NCBI GenBank assembly: GCA_002407845.1
Contig: DHPK01000016.1
Coordinates: 60,696 to 66,108, forward strand
Origin: Leptolinea sp. UBA5366
Lineage (GTDB): Bacteria; Chloroflexota; Anaerolineae; Anaerolineales; Anaerolineaceae
Length of the DNA stretch: 5,413 bases
Reading direction: 5' to 3'
Under the pieces are notes generated by a model. It was not told where the DNA came from. It worked only from the letters and a program-made list of their open reading frames with translations, and did no database searches. The position numbers and the translations under genes were made by a program. Below are positions 1 through 5,413 of this stretch, one piece after another; position 1 is the first letter of the stretch; every line of letters begins with the position of its first letter.

Positions 1-590
1 GCTCCGGCTTTCATGGTTCGGTGGACGTAATCGACAAAAGTCGTTGTGATGTTCTGCAAAGCGGTGCTAATTAATTCAGGACGTTCTTGAAACAGCTGGA
101 ACATGATATTGTCATTGCGATCTGCTGGGAAATGACGCCGAACAGTCGGAGCGCCGAGCGCATCGCAAATGTAATTGATTGGGGTGAATAAAGTCTGTAG
201 AATCGGTGTATCTTCCTTTAAACCAGCTTTGATCATCTCCATTGCTTTCACCATGTCGCCAAATGCGCCGGTTTCAGCGGATTTGACAGTAAACAGTGCC
301 AAATCATCAACGGTTTTAATTTCTCTTGACACAAGTTTTGGGAAAATCACATTCTCGTAATTTTCATAATCATAAGTGTTACCCCACATTTCATTTGAAA
401 TTGTGGCAGCTGGATGGACTTTTACAATGTCCCACTGATACTTCTCCTGAAATGCCAGGGTTGATTTCGCAAGATCTTGCGCGAGTCGCTCATGACCCGG
501 AACGTGCCGATAGGCTGTGACTGGGGGACGGTCGGCGAGTTCGCCTTTTAATACAAGATTAAATCTTTCTCTTTTACTGATGTTGCTCAT
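1..590 (-). CDS. URO-D superfamily protein (uroporphyrinogen decarboxylase-like), partial, N-terminal part only
   Basis: Reading the minus strand from the ATG at 590-588 gives 196 uninterrupted codons that run off the left edge, so the C-terminus is missing. The protein opens with MSNISKRERFNLVLKGE, then LADRPPVTAYRHVPGHE (about residues 18-34). This is the usual opening of URO-D-like proteins: a K/R-rich helix, 'VLKGE', then 'DRPPV..(W/Y)RH'. Classical HemE has a substrate-binding PVWxMRQAGR-type loop there, and it is absent, so I do not call hemE. Relatives in the superfamily include cobalamin/coenzyme M methyltransferases (MtaA, CmuA types) and many uncharacterised proteins. Their Zn-binding His/Cys residues lie in the C-terminal half, which is not visible, so the reaction cannot be assigned. 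No signal peptide or membrane segment is seen, so it is probably cytosolic. An ATG two codons upstream (596-594) is only 2 nt from AAGGAG, so 590 is preferred. It is divergent from the M20D-AraC-Opp set, which suggests but does not prove co-function. Confidence 0.88.
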   Translation of the reverse strand, partial: MSNISKRERFNLVLKGELADRPPVTAYRHVPGHERLAQDLAKSTLAFQEKYQWDIVKVHPAATISNEMWGNTYDYENYENVIFPKLVSREIKTVDDLALFTVKSAETGAFGDMVKAMEMIKAGLKEDTPILQTLFTPINYICDALGAPTVRRHFPADRNDNIMFQLFQERPELISTALQNITTTFVDYVHRTMKAG

Positions 591-598
591 GATCATTA

Positions 599-604
599 CT
601 CCTT
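599..604 (-). promoter_or_regulatory. Ribosome binding site of the URO-D-like gene
   Basis: The minus strand reads AAGGAG, a perfect anti-16S match, 8 nt before the ATG at 590. It leaves only 2 nt to the in-frame ATG at 596, and so decides the start in favour of 590. Confidence 0.85.
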
Positions 605-657
605 GTTCAAAAAATATTTGCTCGAAAAATTTGGATTTTCTAGTTTTCTTTTTAATC

Positions 658-685
658 AAATCTTCCTAATATTTTAGTCAGATTT
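658..685 (-). promoter_or_regulatory. 28-nt interrupted dyad / leader hairpin upstream of the URO-D-like gene
   Basis: On the minus strand the order is AAATCT, GA, CTAA, AATA loop, TTAG, GA, AGATTT. Six plus four base pairs form around a symmetrical GA/GA internal loop, which in RNA could stack as tandem G-A pairs. There is no T-tract after it on either strand, so it is not an intrinsic terminator. It could be an RNA element in the leader or a DNA operator just downstream of the proposed promoter. Ten paired positions in fixed register make it less likely to be chance than the other dyads here, though it is AT-rich. Confidence 0.4.
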
Positions 686-702
686 CCCAGACATTCTTTC
701 TT

Positions 703-732
703 TTTATAAAAATACTTCAAAACGAATCGCAA
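703..732 (-). promoter_or_regulatory. Candidate sigma-A-type promoter for the URO-D-like gene
   Basis: The minus strand reads TTGCGA (732-727, 4/6 match to the -35 consensus), an 18-nt spacer, then TATAAA (708-703, 5/6 match to the -10 consensus). Transcription would start near 696, giving a leader of about 105 nt that contains the dyad at 658-685. In DNA this AT-rich, such matches arise by chance, so confidence is moderate. Confidence 0.4.
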
Positions 733-1029
733 AAATACAACAAAAAGTGGGTTTACTTACGGACTTTTCATTATTTCTAATTTAAGCTCATTCTCAGAGA
801 GTTACCGAATCTGAACAAGTTTATGGACAGATTCCCTTTCTGACGCAGGACAAGCAGTTAGCATCTTCAAATTAATTATTTACTATATCACTTTCATGAA
901 ACCAAACGAGAATTTTTCGGGTTAGTGCTAGCTAAAATCAATCGTAAAAAGATAATAGTCTTCCTTACAAATATAAATATATCATATCGTTTCCCAATAT
1001 TTATTTAAAAACCTTTTTTCTTAGATAAT

Positions 1030-1060
1030 CTGACAAAGTCAGCATAAATTGCTTTATAAT
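1030..1060 (+). promoter_or_regulatory. Candidate promoter for the M20D-araC operon, with palindrome over the -35
   Basis: A perfect TATAAT lies at 1055-1060. Upstream is CTGACA at 1030-1035 (5/6 to TTGACA), but with a 19-nt spacer, longer than the ideal 17. A promoter with a good -10 and poorly spaced -35 often depends on an activator, which would fit the adjacent AraC-family gene (inference). The -35 hexamer is part of CTGACAAAGTCAG (1030-1042), a 5-bp inverted repeat around AAA. Expected transcript start is near 1067, giving a 5' leader of about 30-50 nt. Confidence 0.5.
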
Positions 1061-1098
1061 AACCATTCATTGAGGTTAACTTAAGTCTTTTATTCCTC

Positions 1099-2715
1099 GT
1101 GAGCGAGAATGAACAAAATATGAAATCTTTATTTGATATAAAAAACATTGTATTTAATAACGAAATTCTTATCCGGGATGCCGGGCAGTTCTTATGGGAC
1201 AATCCTGAAACTGCTTACAACGAATTTCAAGGTTCTTCGATGTTATCCGCAACCTATGCAGCAAACGGTTTCAAGGTTGTTCGGGGTGCGGGAGGTTTTC
1301 CAACCAGTTTCATTGCAGAATGGAAATCAGGCGATTCAGGTCCAAGCATCGGTCTATTCTCGGATTTTGATGCGCTGCCTGGATTGTCAACAGTAAAAAA
1401 AGGTGCCCCGGGGCATGGCTGCAACCACAATCAATATGCGGCGCGTGCGCTTGGGACTGCTGTCTCCATGAAGCAGATTATGGAGAAATTTCAACTCGAC
1501 GGCAGGATCGTTGTTTTTGGAGCGCCAGCTGAAGAATCCGGCGGGTCAAAACAATATTTCGTCCGGCAAGGCTTGATGCAGGGGATCGACGTTTTTATCG
1601 GGCTTCATCCTGTTGGGCATGTCAGCGGTGTGATGTTCAATAAACATCTTGCAAGCGCAGCCCGGCAATATATCTTTACCGGACAGACCGCTCATGCCGC
1701 CCTGGCACCTGACAAGGGACGGAATGCGCTGAGCGCGCTTGAGTTCTTCAATACTGGAGTTCATTTTCTGCGGGGACAGCTGCCGGATGGCATTCGAATT
1801 AATCATGTCATAACTGCCGGCGGTGTGGTCAGCAACATGATCCCGGACAATTGTGCAGCAGAATATAGCATCCGTGCAGGTGAATTGCCAGTGCTCGAGG
1901 ACCTCGTCCGGAAAATTGATATTATCGCCAAAGCTGCAGCTGATGCGCTCGACTGCAGTGTTAAAACCAATGATCTGGGAACGCTGGCTAATTCGATCCC
2001 AAACTATGTTTTTGCGAAAGTTGCTCATCAAAACGCAAAGATAGCTGGAACAGCAGTTTATAGCGATGCTGAGCAGGATAATGCTGTGGAAAAAGGGTAT
2101 CCAAAGGGGTATATAACGGAAATCAGTCCGCTGCCGGAAACTCCATCGCAAATATTCGGATCAACGGATGAAGGGGATGTTTCATGGACAGCGCCCTGGG
2201 TAAGAATTTCTATTCCTTCCAGCCCTCAGGGAGTGCCAGCGCATACCAAAGACCAAGTCTATTTTTCCGGGTTAGCCTGCGGATACAAAGGCACGATGCA
2301 GACAGTCCTCACAGCCTGTTTAACGATCTATGATTTATTGACAAATCCCGATTTGATTAATGAGGCTAAGGCTGAACACGACTCTTTTCTGCAAGGCAAA
2401 GTTTATCAGTCGGCCGCATCCGCTTATCCGGATCCGGCGCTGTTTCCCGCGCTGCCAGGGTGCAGTGTTGATGAGAATGGACGTATCCACCTTAATCTTG
2501 ATCAGTGGCCGATTTTTTCCGACTTAGAAAATGTACCTATTCGAGTCAAAATCGGAACTGACATTTTGGGGGAATCTTATCTCGGTTCTGTCAGAACCAT
2601 TGATATTCCTGTCAGCCAAGCCACTAATGATAAATCAGCTATTTACGAAATTCAGTTTTCAGATGGTGCTATCTGGAACACAATCGGATATGTAAAAAAA
2701 AATGCGGGAAATTAG
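1099..2715 (+). CDS. M20D-family metallo-amidohydrolase, AbgB-like (aminobenzoyl-glutamate utilisation type), with C-terminal extension
   Basis: This 538-residue protein has the M20D architecture: catalytic halves around a dimerisation domain. Numbering from GTG 1099, visible motifs are SDFDALPG (88-95), GHGCNHN (105-111; family norm GCGHN) with likely metal ligands C108 and H110, PAEES (143-147) with likely catalytic E145 and ligand E146, GLHP with H170, the dimerisation domain (~186-300), STDEGDVSW (355-363), close to the AbgB signature, and PAHT with ligand H382. Family members hydrolyse amide bonds of N-acyl or aminoacyl conjugates (p-aminobenzoyl-glutamate for AbgB) in the cytosol; the substrate here is unknown. 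AbgB of E. coli is about 480 residues. Residues ~445-538 form an extra, apparently beta-rich tail. No signal peptide is seen. The start is uncertain: GTG 1099 lacks a Shine-Dalgarno sequence, and ATG 1120 (seven codons in) fits the AbgB N-terminal length equally well. The araC gene follows after 24 bp, probably co-transcribed. Confidence 0.92.
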   Translation: MSENEQNMKSLFDIKNIVFNNEILIRDAGQFLWDNPETAYNEFQGSSMLSATYAANGFKVVRGAGGFPTSFIAEWKSGDSGPSIGLFSDFDALPGLSTVKKGAPGHGCNHNQYAARALGTAVSMKQIMEKFQLDGRIVVFGAPAEESGGSKQYFVRQGLMQGIDVFIGLHPVGHVSGVMFNKHLASAARQYIFTGQTAHAALAPDKGRNALSALEFFNTGVHFLRGQLPDGIRINHVITAGGVVSNMIPDNCAAEYSIRAGELPVLEDLVRKIDIIAKAAADALDCSVKTNDLGTLANSIPNYVFAKVAHQNAKIAGTAVYSDAEQDNAVEKGYPKGYITEISPLPETPSQIFGSTDEGDVSWTAPWVRISIPSSPQGVPAHTKDQVYFSGLACGYKGTMQTVLTACLTIYDLLTNPDLINEAKAEHDSFLQGKVYQSAASAYPDPALFPALPGCSVDENGRIHLNLDQWPIFSDLENVPIRVKIGTDILGESYLGSVRTIDIPVSQATNDKSAIYEIQFSDGAIWNTIGYVKKNAGN

Positions 2716-2739
2716 AATAATAGGATTTTACGAGCAAAA

Positions 2740-3639
2740 TTGACAAGTCAAATTGAAGTAGAAGAAATCGATATTCCATCAGATCTGTTGTCTTATACAG
2801 TCCGATTGCGCCCTGAAAGCGCTTTGCATACCGGTGGAAAGAATTATTTGGTGATGCTGTACGTTTCCGAGGGCACGATGACGCTGGACATCAACCAGCA
2901 CCACCATTGTGTGTCGACTGGCACAGTTGTGTTGATCAATTCGCATTCATCTCTGCAAATCAGCGACTGCAGTTCAGATTCAAATGTCTACTGTGTGTTT
3001 GTTAACATCGCAGTTTTCAAGCCAAATATGCGGGAGCGGATTTCACGCTACCCGGTCTTTTTCAATTTTATGAACTATTGTTCCAAGAATAAAGTGAATC
3101 GATGCGCTCATTTATTGTTCAAAATTGACAATCCTTCAACCCAATTATTATTCGAACTTTATAATTCGCTGAACGCTTATCCGGATGAAAACTGTGTCTG
3201 TGAATACTTTTTGAGCCTGATTGCAAATTTGTCCGCGCAAATCGACCATTATGACATTTTTCAGGACACGCCGTTCAACTGCGAAGATAGAACGAACGGC
3301 AACATTCTTGATATCCTAAATTACATTTACAACAACTATCAACATATCAGCCTGATTGATCTTGCTGATCACTTCCACTATAGTCCGAACTACCTTTCGA
3401 ATTTAATCAGGCAGAACACGAATATGACCTTTGGCCAACATTTGACTCAAAAAAGACTAAAGGTCGCGCGTTATCTGCTTGAAACGACAAATTATTCCGT
3501 CAACTACATTATCAAACACATCGGTTATTCAGATAAAAGCAGTTTTTATCGGCAGTTTTTGCGTGAATACAATCACACCCCTTCTCAAATCCGAAAGATC
3601 TTCAAGCAAAACAAGTTGAATGACAATCAAGTTCTATAA
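2740..3639 (+). CDS. AraC/XylS-family transcriptional regulator
   Basis: This 299-residue protein has a C-terminal AraC DNA-binding domain. The first helix-turn-helix is at about 203-224 (ISLIDLADHFHYSPNYLSNL). The second is at about 252-275, with IIKHIGYSDKSSFYRQF and then HTPSQIR (279-285), the classic C-terminal AraC signature. The N-terminal ~100 residues look like a cupin-type ligand-binding barrel (EGTMTLDINQHHH; TGTVVLIN). All eight cysteines (57, 77, 85, 114, 122, 152, 154, 181) lie before the DNA-binding domain. The start is TTG 2740: no other in-frame initiation codon lies between it and the stop at 2713-2715, and the nearest Shine-Dalgarno-like AGGA (2722-2725) is 14 nt away, so translation is probably weak. 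It sits 24 bp after the M20D gene and 182 bp before oppB, so it most likely regulates this enzyme and/or transporter in response to a small molecule (inference). Confidence 0.93.
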   Translation: MTSQIEVEEIDIPSDLLSYTVRLRPESALHTGGKNYLVMLYVSEGTMTLDINQHHHCVSTGTVVLINSHSSLQISDCSSDSNVYCVFVNIAVFKPNMRERISRYPVFFNFMNYCSKNKVNRCAHLLFKIDNPSTQLLFELYNSLNAYPDENCVCEYFLSLIANLSAQIDHYDIFQDTPFNCEDRTNGNILDILNYIYNNYQHISLIDLADHFHYSPNYLSNLIRQNTNMTFGQHLTQKRLKVARYLLETTNYSVNYIIKHIGYSDKSSFYRQFLREYNHTPSQIRKIFKQNKLNDNQVL

Positions 3640-3678
3640 ATTGCCCTGAGTTCCAAAATTTTCTGGATTGAAAAGAGA

Positions 3679-3702
3679 TTTTTACGGAAATATCTGTAAA
3701 AA
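3679..3702 (+). terminator. Weak AT-rich hairpin after araC, possible terminator or attenuator
   Basis: TTTTTACGGA, an AATA loop, then TCTGTAAAAA form a 10-bp stem with one G-T (G-U in RNA) pair, 40 nt after the araC stop. The T-run is in the 5' arm and the A-run in the 3' arm, so no U-tract follows the stem on either strand. It is therefore not a canonical intrinsic terminator, and the stem is mostly A-U. It may slow polymerase or protect the 3' end of the M20D-araC transcript. Confidence 0.25.
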
Positions 3703-3741
3703 AACGATTTCCTTCTTAGTAATTGGGACTTTTTACTGTTC

Positions 3742-3769
3742 TAATTATCTTAAAATACGAGGATAATTA
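3742..3769. promoter_or_regulatory. Perfect 8-bp inverted repeat upstream of oppB, operator candidate
   Basis: TAATTATC (3742-3749) and GATAATTA (3762-3769) are perfect inverse complements separated by 12 nt, giving half-site centres 20 bp apart, about two helical turns. The right arm contains a -10-like GATAAT (3762-3767). TTCTAA (3739-3744) lies 17 nt upstream but is a poor -35. The dyad lies 53 bp before the oppB start, where an operator would be expected. The AT-rich composition makes chance formation possible. Confidence 0.35.
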
Positions 3770-3807
3770 ATTACAGGTATCAAAAAGGGAAGTTGGATTA
3801 TATTCCG

Positions 3808-3813
3808 AAGGAG
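3808..3813 (+). promoter_or_regulatory. Ribosome binding site of the oppB-like gene
   Basis: A perfect AAGGAG lies 8 nt before ATG 3822. It fixes that start and suggests strong translation, in contrast to the weak sites of the two preceding genes. Confidence 0.85.
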
Positions 3814-3821
3814 AAAAATAA

Positions 3822-4757
3822 ATGTATCGTTTTATTATCAAAAGATTGTTGACGATGATACCAATCGTGTTGGCGATAGCATTTATCATCTTTGCGATTT
3901 TGGATATGACACCTGGAGATCCAGCCAGAATGGTATTAGGCGAAAACGCTTCACAAGAAGCACTTGATGCGTTTCGTGAAGAAAAAGGCTTAAATAAGCC
4001 TATGGTCGTTCAATACTTTAACTACATTGTAAAAACTCTAAAGGGGGATTTCGGAACAAGTTATCGATCTGGTCTAAAAGTGTTTGACGAAATCATGTCA
4101 AGATTTCCAAATTCATTGACTTTAGCTTTTTGGGGTTTATTACTGTCAGTCCTGCTTGGTGTGCCATTGGGTACGATATCGGCAATCAAACAATATACAG
4201 TCATCGATTCATTCAGCCTTGCCTTTGCTTTACTACTGACATCAATTCCATCTTTTTGGCTTGGACTGATGCTTTTATTACTTTTCGCACTTCGATTGCA
4301 TGTCCTCCCTGCCACTGGTGTTGATGGATGGCGAAATTTCATTCTGCCAGCAGTTACGCTCGGGGCTGCTGCCACAGCCAATTTAACTCGGATGACACGA
4401 TCGACTATGCTTGAAGTTATCCGCCAAGATTACATTCGTACTGCCCGAGCCAAAGGAGCAAGGGAAGGCAGGATTATCTTTCGCCACGCACTAAGAAACG
4501 CGATTTTACCGATAGTAACCGTTGTGGGAATGAATTTTGGCATGCTTATCGGCGGAACAGTGGTAATCGAAAGTGTATTTGCAATTCCCGGGCTAGGATC
4601 ACTACTGATCACCTCGGTGCGAATGAAAGATATTCCAACAGTAACCGCTTCTGTAATGTTTGCAGCAATATTTATTGGACTTGCAAACCTTGTGACCGAT
4701 ATTTTGTATGCATTTATTGATCCTAGAGTCAAAATGCAATATATGAAGACCAAATAA
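3822..4757 (+). CDS. Peptide-type ABC transporter permease, OppB/DppB family
   Basis: This 311-residue integral membrane protein has the normal OppB/DppB length. A first transmembrane helix (about 9-29) precedes the family hallmark DMTPGDPARMVLGENAS (28-44), then an external loop containing GLNKPMVVQYFNYI and GDFGTSYRSG (75-84). Further hydrophobic helices fall near 99-121, 131-159, 172-190, 228-252 and 276-298, making six in total. The EAA loop that contacts the ATPase is DYIRTARAKGAREGRIIFRHALRNAILP (203-230), complete with its conserved Gly212. PGLG (256-259) and the final FIDPRVK (298-304) are also typical. Partner permease OppC follows after 14 bp. Importers of this family take up oligopeptides, dipeptides, and in some cases nickel or other solutes, so the exact substrate is not readable from the permease. 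The nearby M20D amidohydrolase suggests a peptide or amide-conjugated substrate (inference). Confidence 0.95.
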   Translation: MYRFIIKRLLTMIPIVLAIAFIIFAILDMTPGDPARMVLGENASQEALDAFREEKGLNKPMVVQYFNYIVKTLKGDFGTSYRSGLKVFDEIMSRFPNSLTLAFWGLLLSVLLGVPLGTISAIKQYTVIDSFSLAFALLLTSIPSFWLGLMLLLLFALRLHVLPATGVDGWRNFILPAVTLGAAATANLTRMTRSTMLEVIRQDYIRTARAKGAREGRIIFRHALRNAILPIVTVVGMNFGMLIGGTVVIESVFAIPGLGSLLITSVRMKDIPTVTASVMFAAIFIGLANLVTDILYAFIDPRVKMQYMKTK

Positions 4758-4771
4758 AAGGAAATCTATTT

Positions 4772-5413
4772 ATGCAAACAAAAATCTCTGATATGTCTGA
4801 AATGAACGATGTGCCTAAGCAACGAATAAAAATTAAGAAAAAGAGCCAGGTAAGAATGATCTGGCAAAATTTTAGGAAAAATAAACTTGCGATGTTTGGA
4901 CTTTGCCTGTTAATCGTTATGATGGGATTATCGATTTTTGCAGATTTCTTTTTTGATTATAAAGAAGATGTCATAAAACAAAATATCAGCGAACGGTTGC
5001 AGCTGCCATCCAAAGATCATCTGCTTGGGACAGACCAATTCGGACGGGACCTATTCGCAAGAGTAGTTTATGGCGGACGTATATCCCTTTTTTCTGGTGT
5101 GTTAATTGTTGTTCTCAGTCTTGCAATCGGATCAATTATCGGTTCAACAGCAGGATATTATGGCGGAAAGATTGATAATTTTCTGATGCGCCTGATGGAC
5201 GTGATTCTGGCAATTCCTTCTCAGCTGTTGGCTATTTCTATTGTTGCTGCACTTGGTCCTTCTCTCTTCAATCTTTTAATCGCATCGACTGCCTCTCAAG
5301 TTCCTCGTTTTTCGAGAATTATTCGGTCATCAATTCTGACTGAAAAAGAAATGGAGTATATCGAGGCTGCAAGACTAACGACAGACCATCACGATAATAG
5401 GTTTTGCCCCACG
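4772..5413 (+). CDS. Peptide-type ABC transporter permease, OppC/DppC family, partial with disrupted EAA loop at window end
   Basis: The ATG at 4772 is preceded by AAAGGA (4757-4762) with 9-nt spacing and lies 14 bp after the oppB stop. The 214 visible codons include a basic cytosolic N-terminus ending in WQNFRKNKLAMFG (31-43), a first transmembrane helix (about 38-58), and the hallmark DHLLGTDQFGRDLFARVVYG (82-101). Helices follow at about 106-127, 142-163 and onward, with RISLFSGVL and MDVILAIPSQLLAI typical of OppC/DppC. The EAA loop begins normally with EYIEAARLT (195-203) but then reads TDHHDNRFCPT, lacking the conserved Gly and the II..H(V/I)LPN stretch. Other frames recover TITIIG (+1) and VLPH (+2), so the last ~40 bases look damaged by indels or poor sequence. 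Family members heterodimerise with OppB. About 80-100 residues would normally follow. Whether the gene is intact cannot be decided here. Confidence 0.9.
   Translation, partial: MQTKISDMSEMNDVPKQRIKIKKKSQVRMIWQNFRKNKLAMFGLCLLIVMMGLSIFADFFFDYKEDVIKQNISERLQLPSKDHLLGTDQFGRDLFARVVYGGRISLFSGVLIVVLSLAIGSIIGSTAGYYGGKIDNFLMRLMDVILAIPSQLLAISIVAALGPSLFNLLIASTASQVPRFSRIIRSSILTEKEMEYIEAARLTTDHHDNRFCPT

Larger units (their letters stand above)
597..1098. other. Long AT-rich divergent intergenic region, no gene supported
   Basis: About 500 bp separate the divergent URO-D-like and M20D genes. I see no ORF with both a ribosome binding site and protein-like sequence. The region holds a candidate minus-strand promoter (703-732), a 28-nt dyad inside the minus-strand leader (658-685), and a candidate plus-strand promoter (1030-1060) with a small palindrome on its -35 element. 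It also has a 7-bp inverted repeat at 807-813/828-834 (GAATCTG and CAGATTC, 14 nt apart) and a 6-bp inverted repeat at 743-748/763-768, both of which may be chance in DNA this AT-rich. No tRNA, riboswitch signature, T-box sequence or CRISPR repeat was recognised. The length is generous for two promoters, which would fit control by a regulator with several sites. Confidence 0.6.

Noticed and set aside
326..520. Plus-strand open frames at 175-360 and 326-520
   Set aside because: Both lie antisense within the URO-D-like gene, which has a perfect ribosome binding site and family-like sequence. Their translations look random.
1..590. Assignment of the left gene as hemE (haem biosynthesis)
   Set aside because: The HemE N-terminal substrate loop is absent and there is no haem-pathway neighbour. 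Only the wider URO-D superfamily is supportable.
743..834. Inverted repeats AAAAGT/ACTTTT (743-768) and GAATCTG/CAGATTC (807-834)
   Set aside because: Six- and seven-bp repeats with 14-nt gaps are expected by chance in 500 bp of AT-rich DNA, and neither is tied to a promoter. They are mentioned only in the description of the intergenic region.
896..925. Nine-codon ORF starting ATGAAACCAAAC in the intergenic region
   Set aside because: It has no ribosome binding site and is too short to separate from chance.
1005..1202. 65-codon minus-strand open frame across the M20D start
   Set aside because: It overlaps the promoter and N-terminus of the M20D gene, has no good ribosome binding site, and its composition simply mirrors AT-rich DNA.
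1546..2151. 201-codon open frame on the minus strand inside the M20D gene
   Set aside because: It is antisense to a gene with clear family motifs, and its translation has no recognisable domain. It is a shadow of the M20D codon pattern.
4061..4753. Minus-strand open frames at 4061-4381 and 4430-4753
   Set aside because: They are antisense to oppB over its most conserved regions and show no protein family features.
1..5413. CRISPR arrays, insertion sequences, tRNA or rRNA genes, known riboswitches
   Set aside because: No spaced direct repeats, transposase-like ORFs, terminal inverted repeats or conserved RNA signatures were seen.

Overview
The window looks like a piece of chromosome from a low-GC Gram-positive bacterium (Bacillota, probably Lactobacillales or a close relative). 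This rests on AT-rich intergenic DNA, strong AAGGAG-type ribosome binding sites in front of three genes, TATAAT-like promoter elements, and use of GTG or TTG as probable starts in two genes. The genus is not determinable by eye. Both ends of the window cut through genes.

Layout: 1-590 (minus strand) is the N-terminal ~196 residues of a URO-D superfamily protein that is not classical HemE. 597-1098 is a ~500-bp AT-rich divergent intergenic region with a candidate promoter facing each way and several dyads, but no supportable gene. 1099-2715 (plus) encodes an M20D-family metallo-amidohydrolase related to AbgB (aminobenzoyl-glutamate hydrolase subunit B), with an extra C-terminal ~95-residue segment. 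It is followed after 24 bp by an AraC-family regulator (2740-3639, TTG start). A 182-bp gap with a hairpin and an operator-like dyad leads to oppB/dppB-type (3822-4757) and oppC/dppC-type (4772-5413, cut by the edge) permease genes of a peptide-type ABC importer.

Working model (inference): the importer brings in a peptide or N-acyl/aminoacyl conjugate, the M20D enzyme cleaves its amide bond in the cytoplasm, and the AraC protein, encoded between enzyme and transporter, senses the substrate or product and controls one or more of the promoters. The divergent URO-D-like protein may act on the released moiety, but nothing in the visible part proves its reaction. The solute-binding protein and the ATPases expected for such a transporter are not in the window.

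The most notable oddities are: the collapse of the EAA-loop signature in the last ~40 bases of the OppC-like gene (frameshift, pseudogene or contig-end error); the C-terminal extension of the M20D protein; the lack of a convincing ribosome binding site for that gene; and a 28-nt dyad in the leader of the URO-D-like gene.
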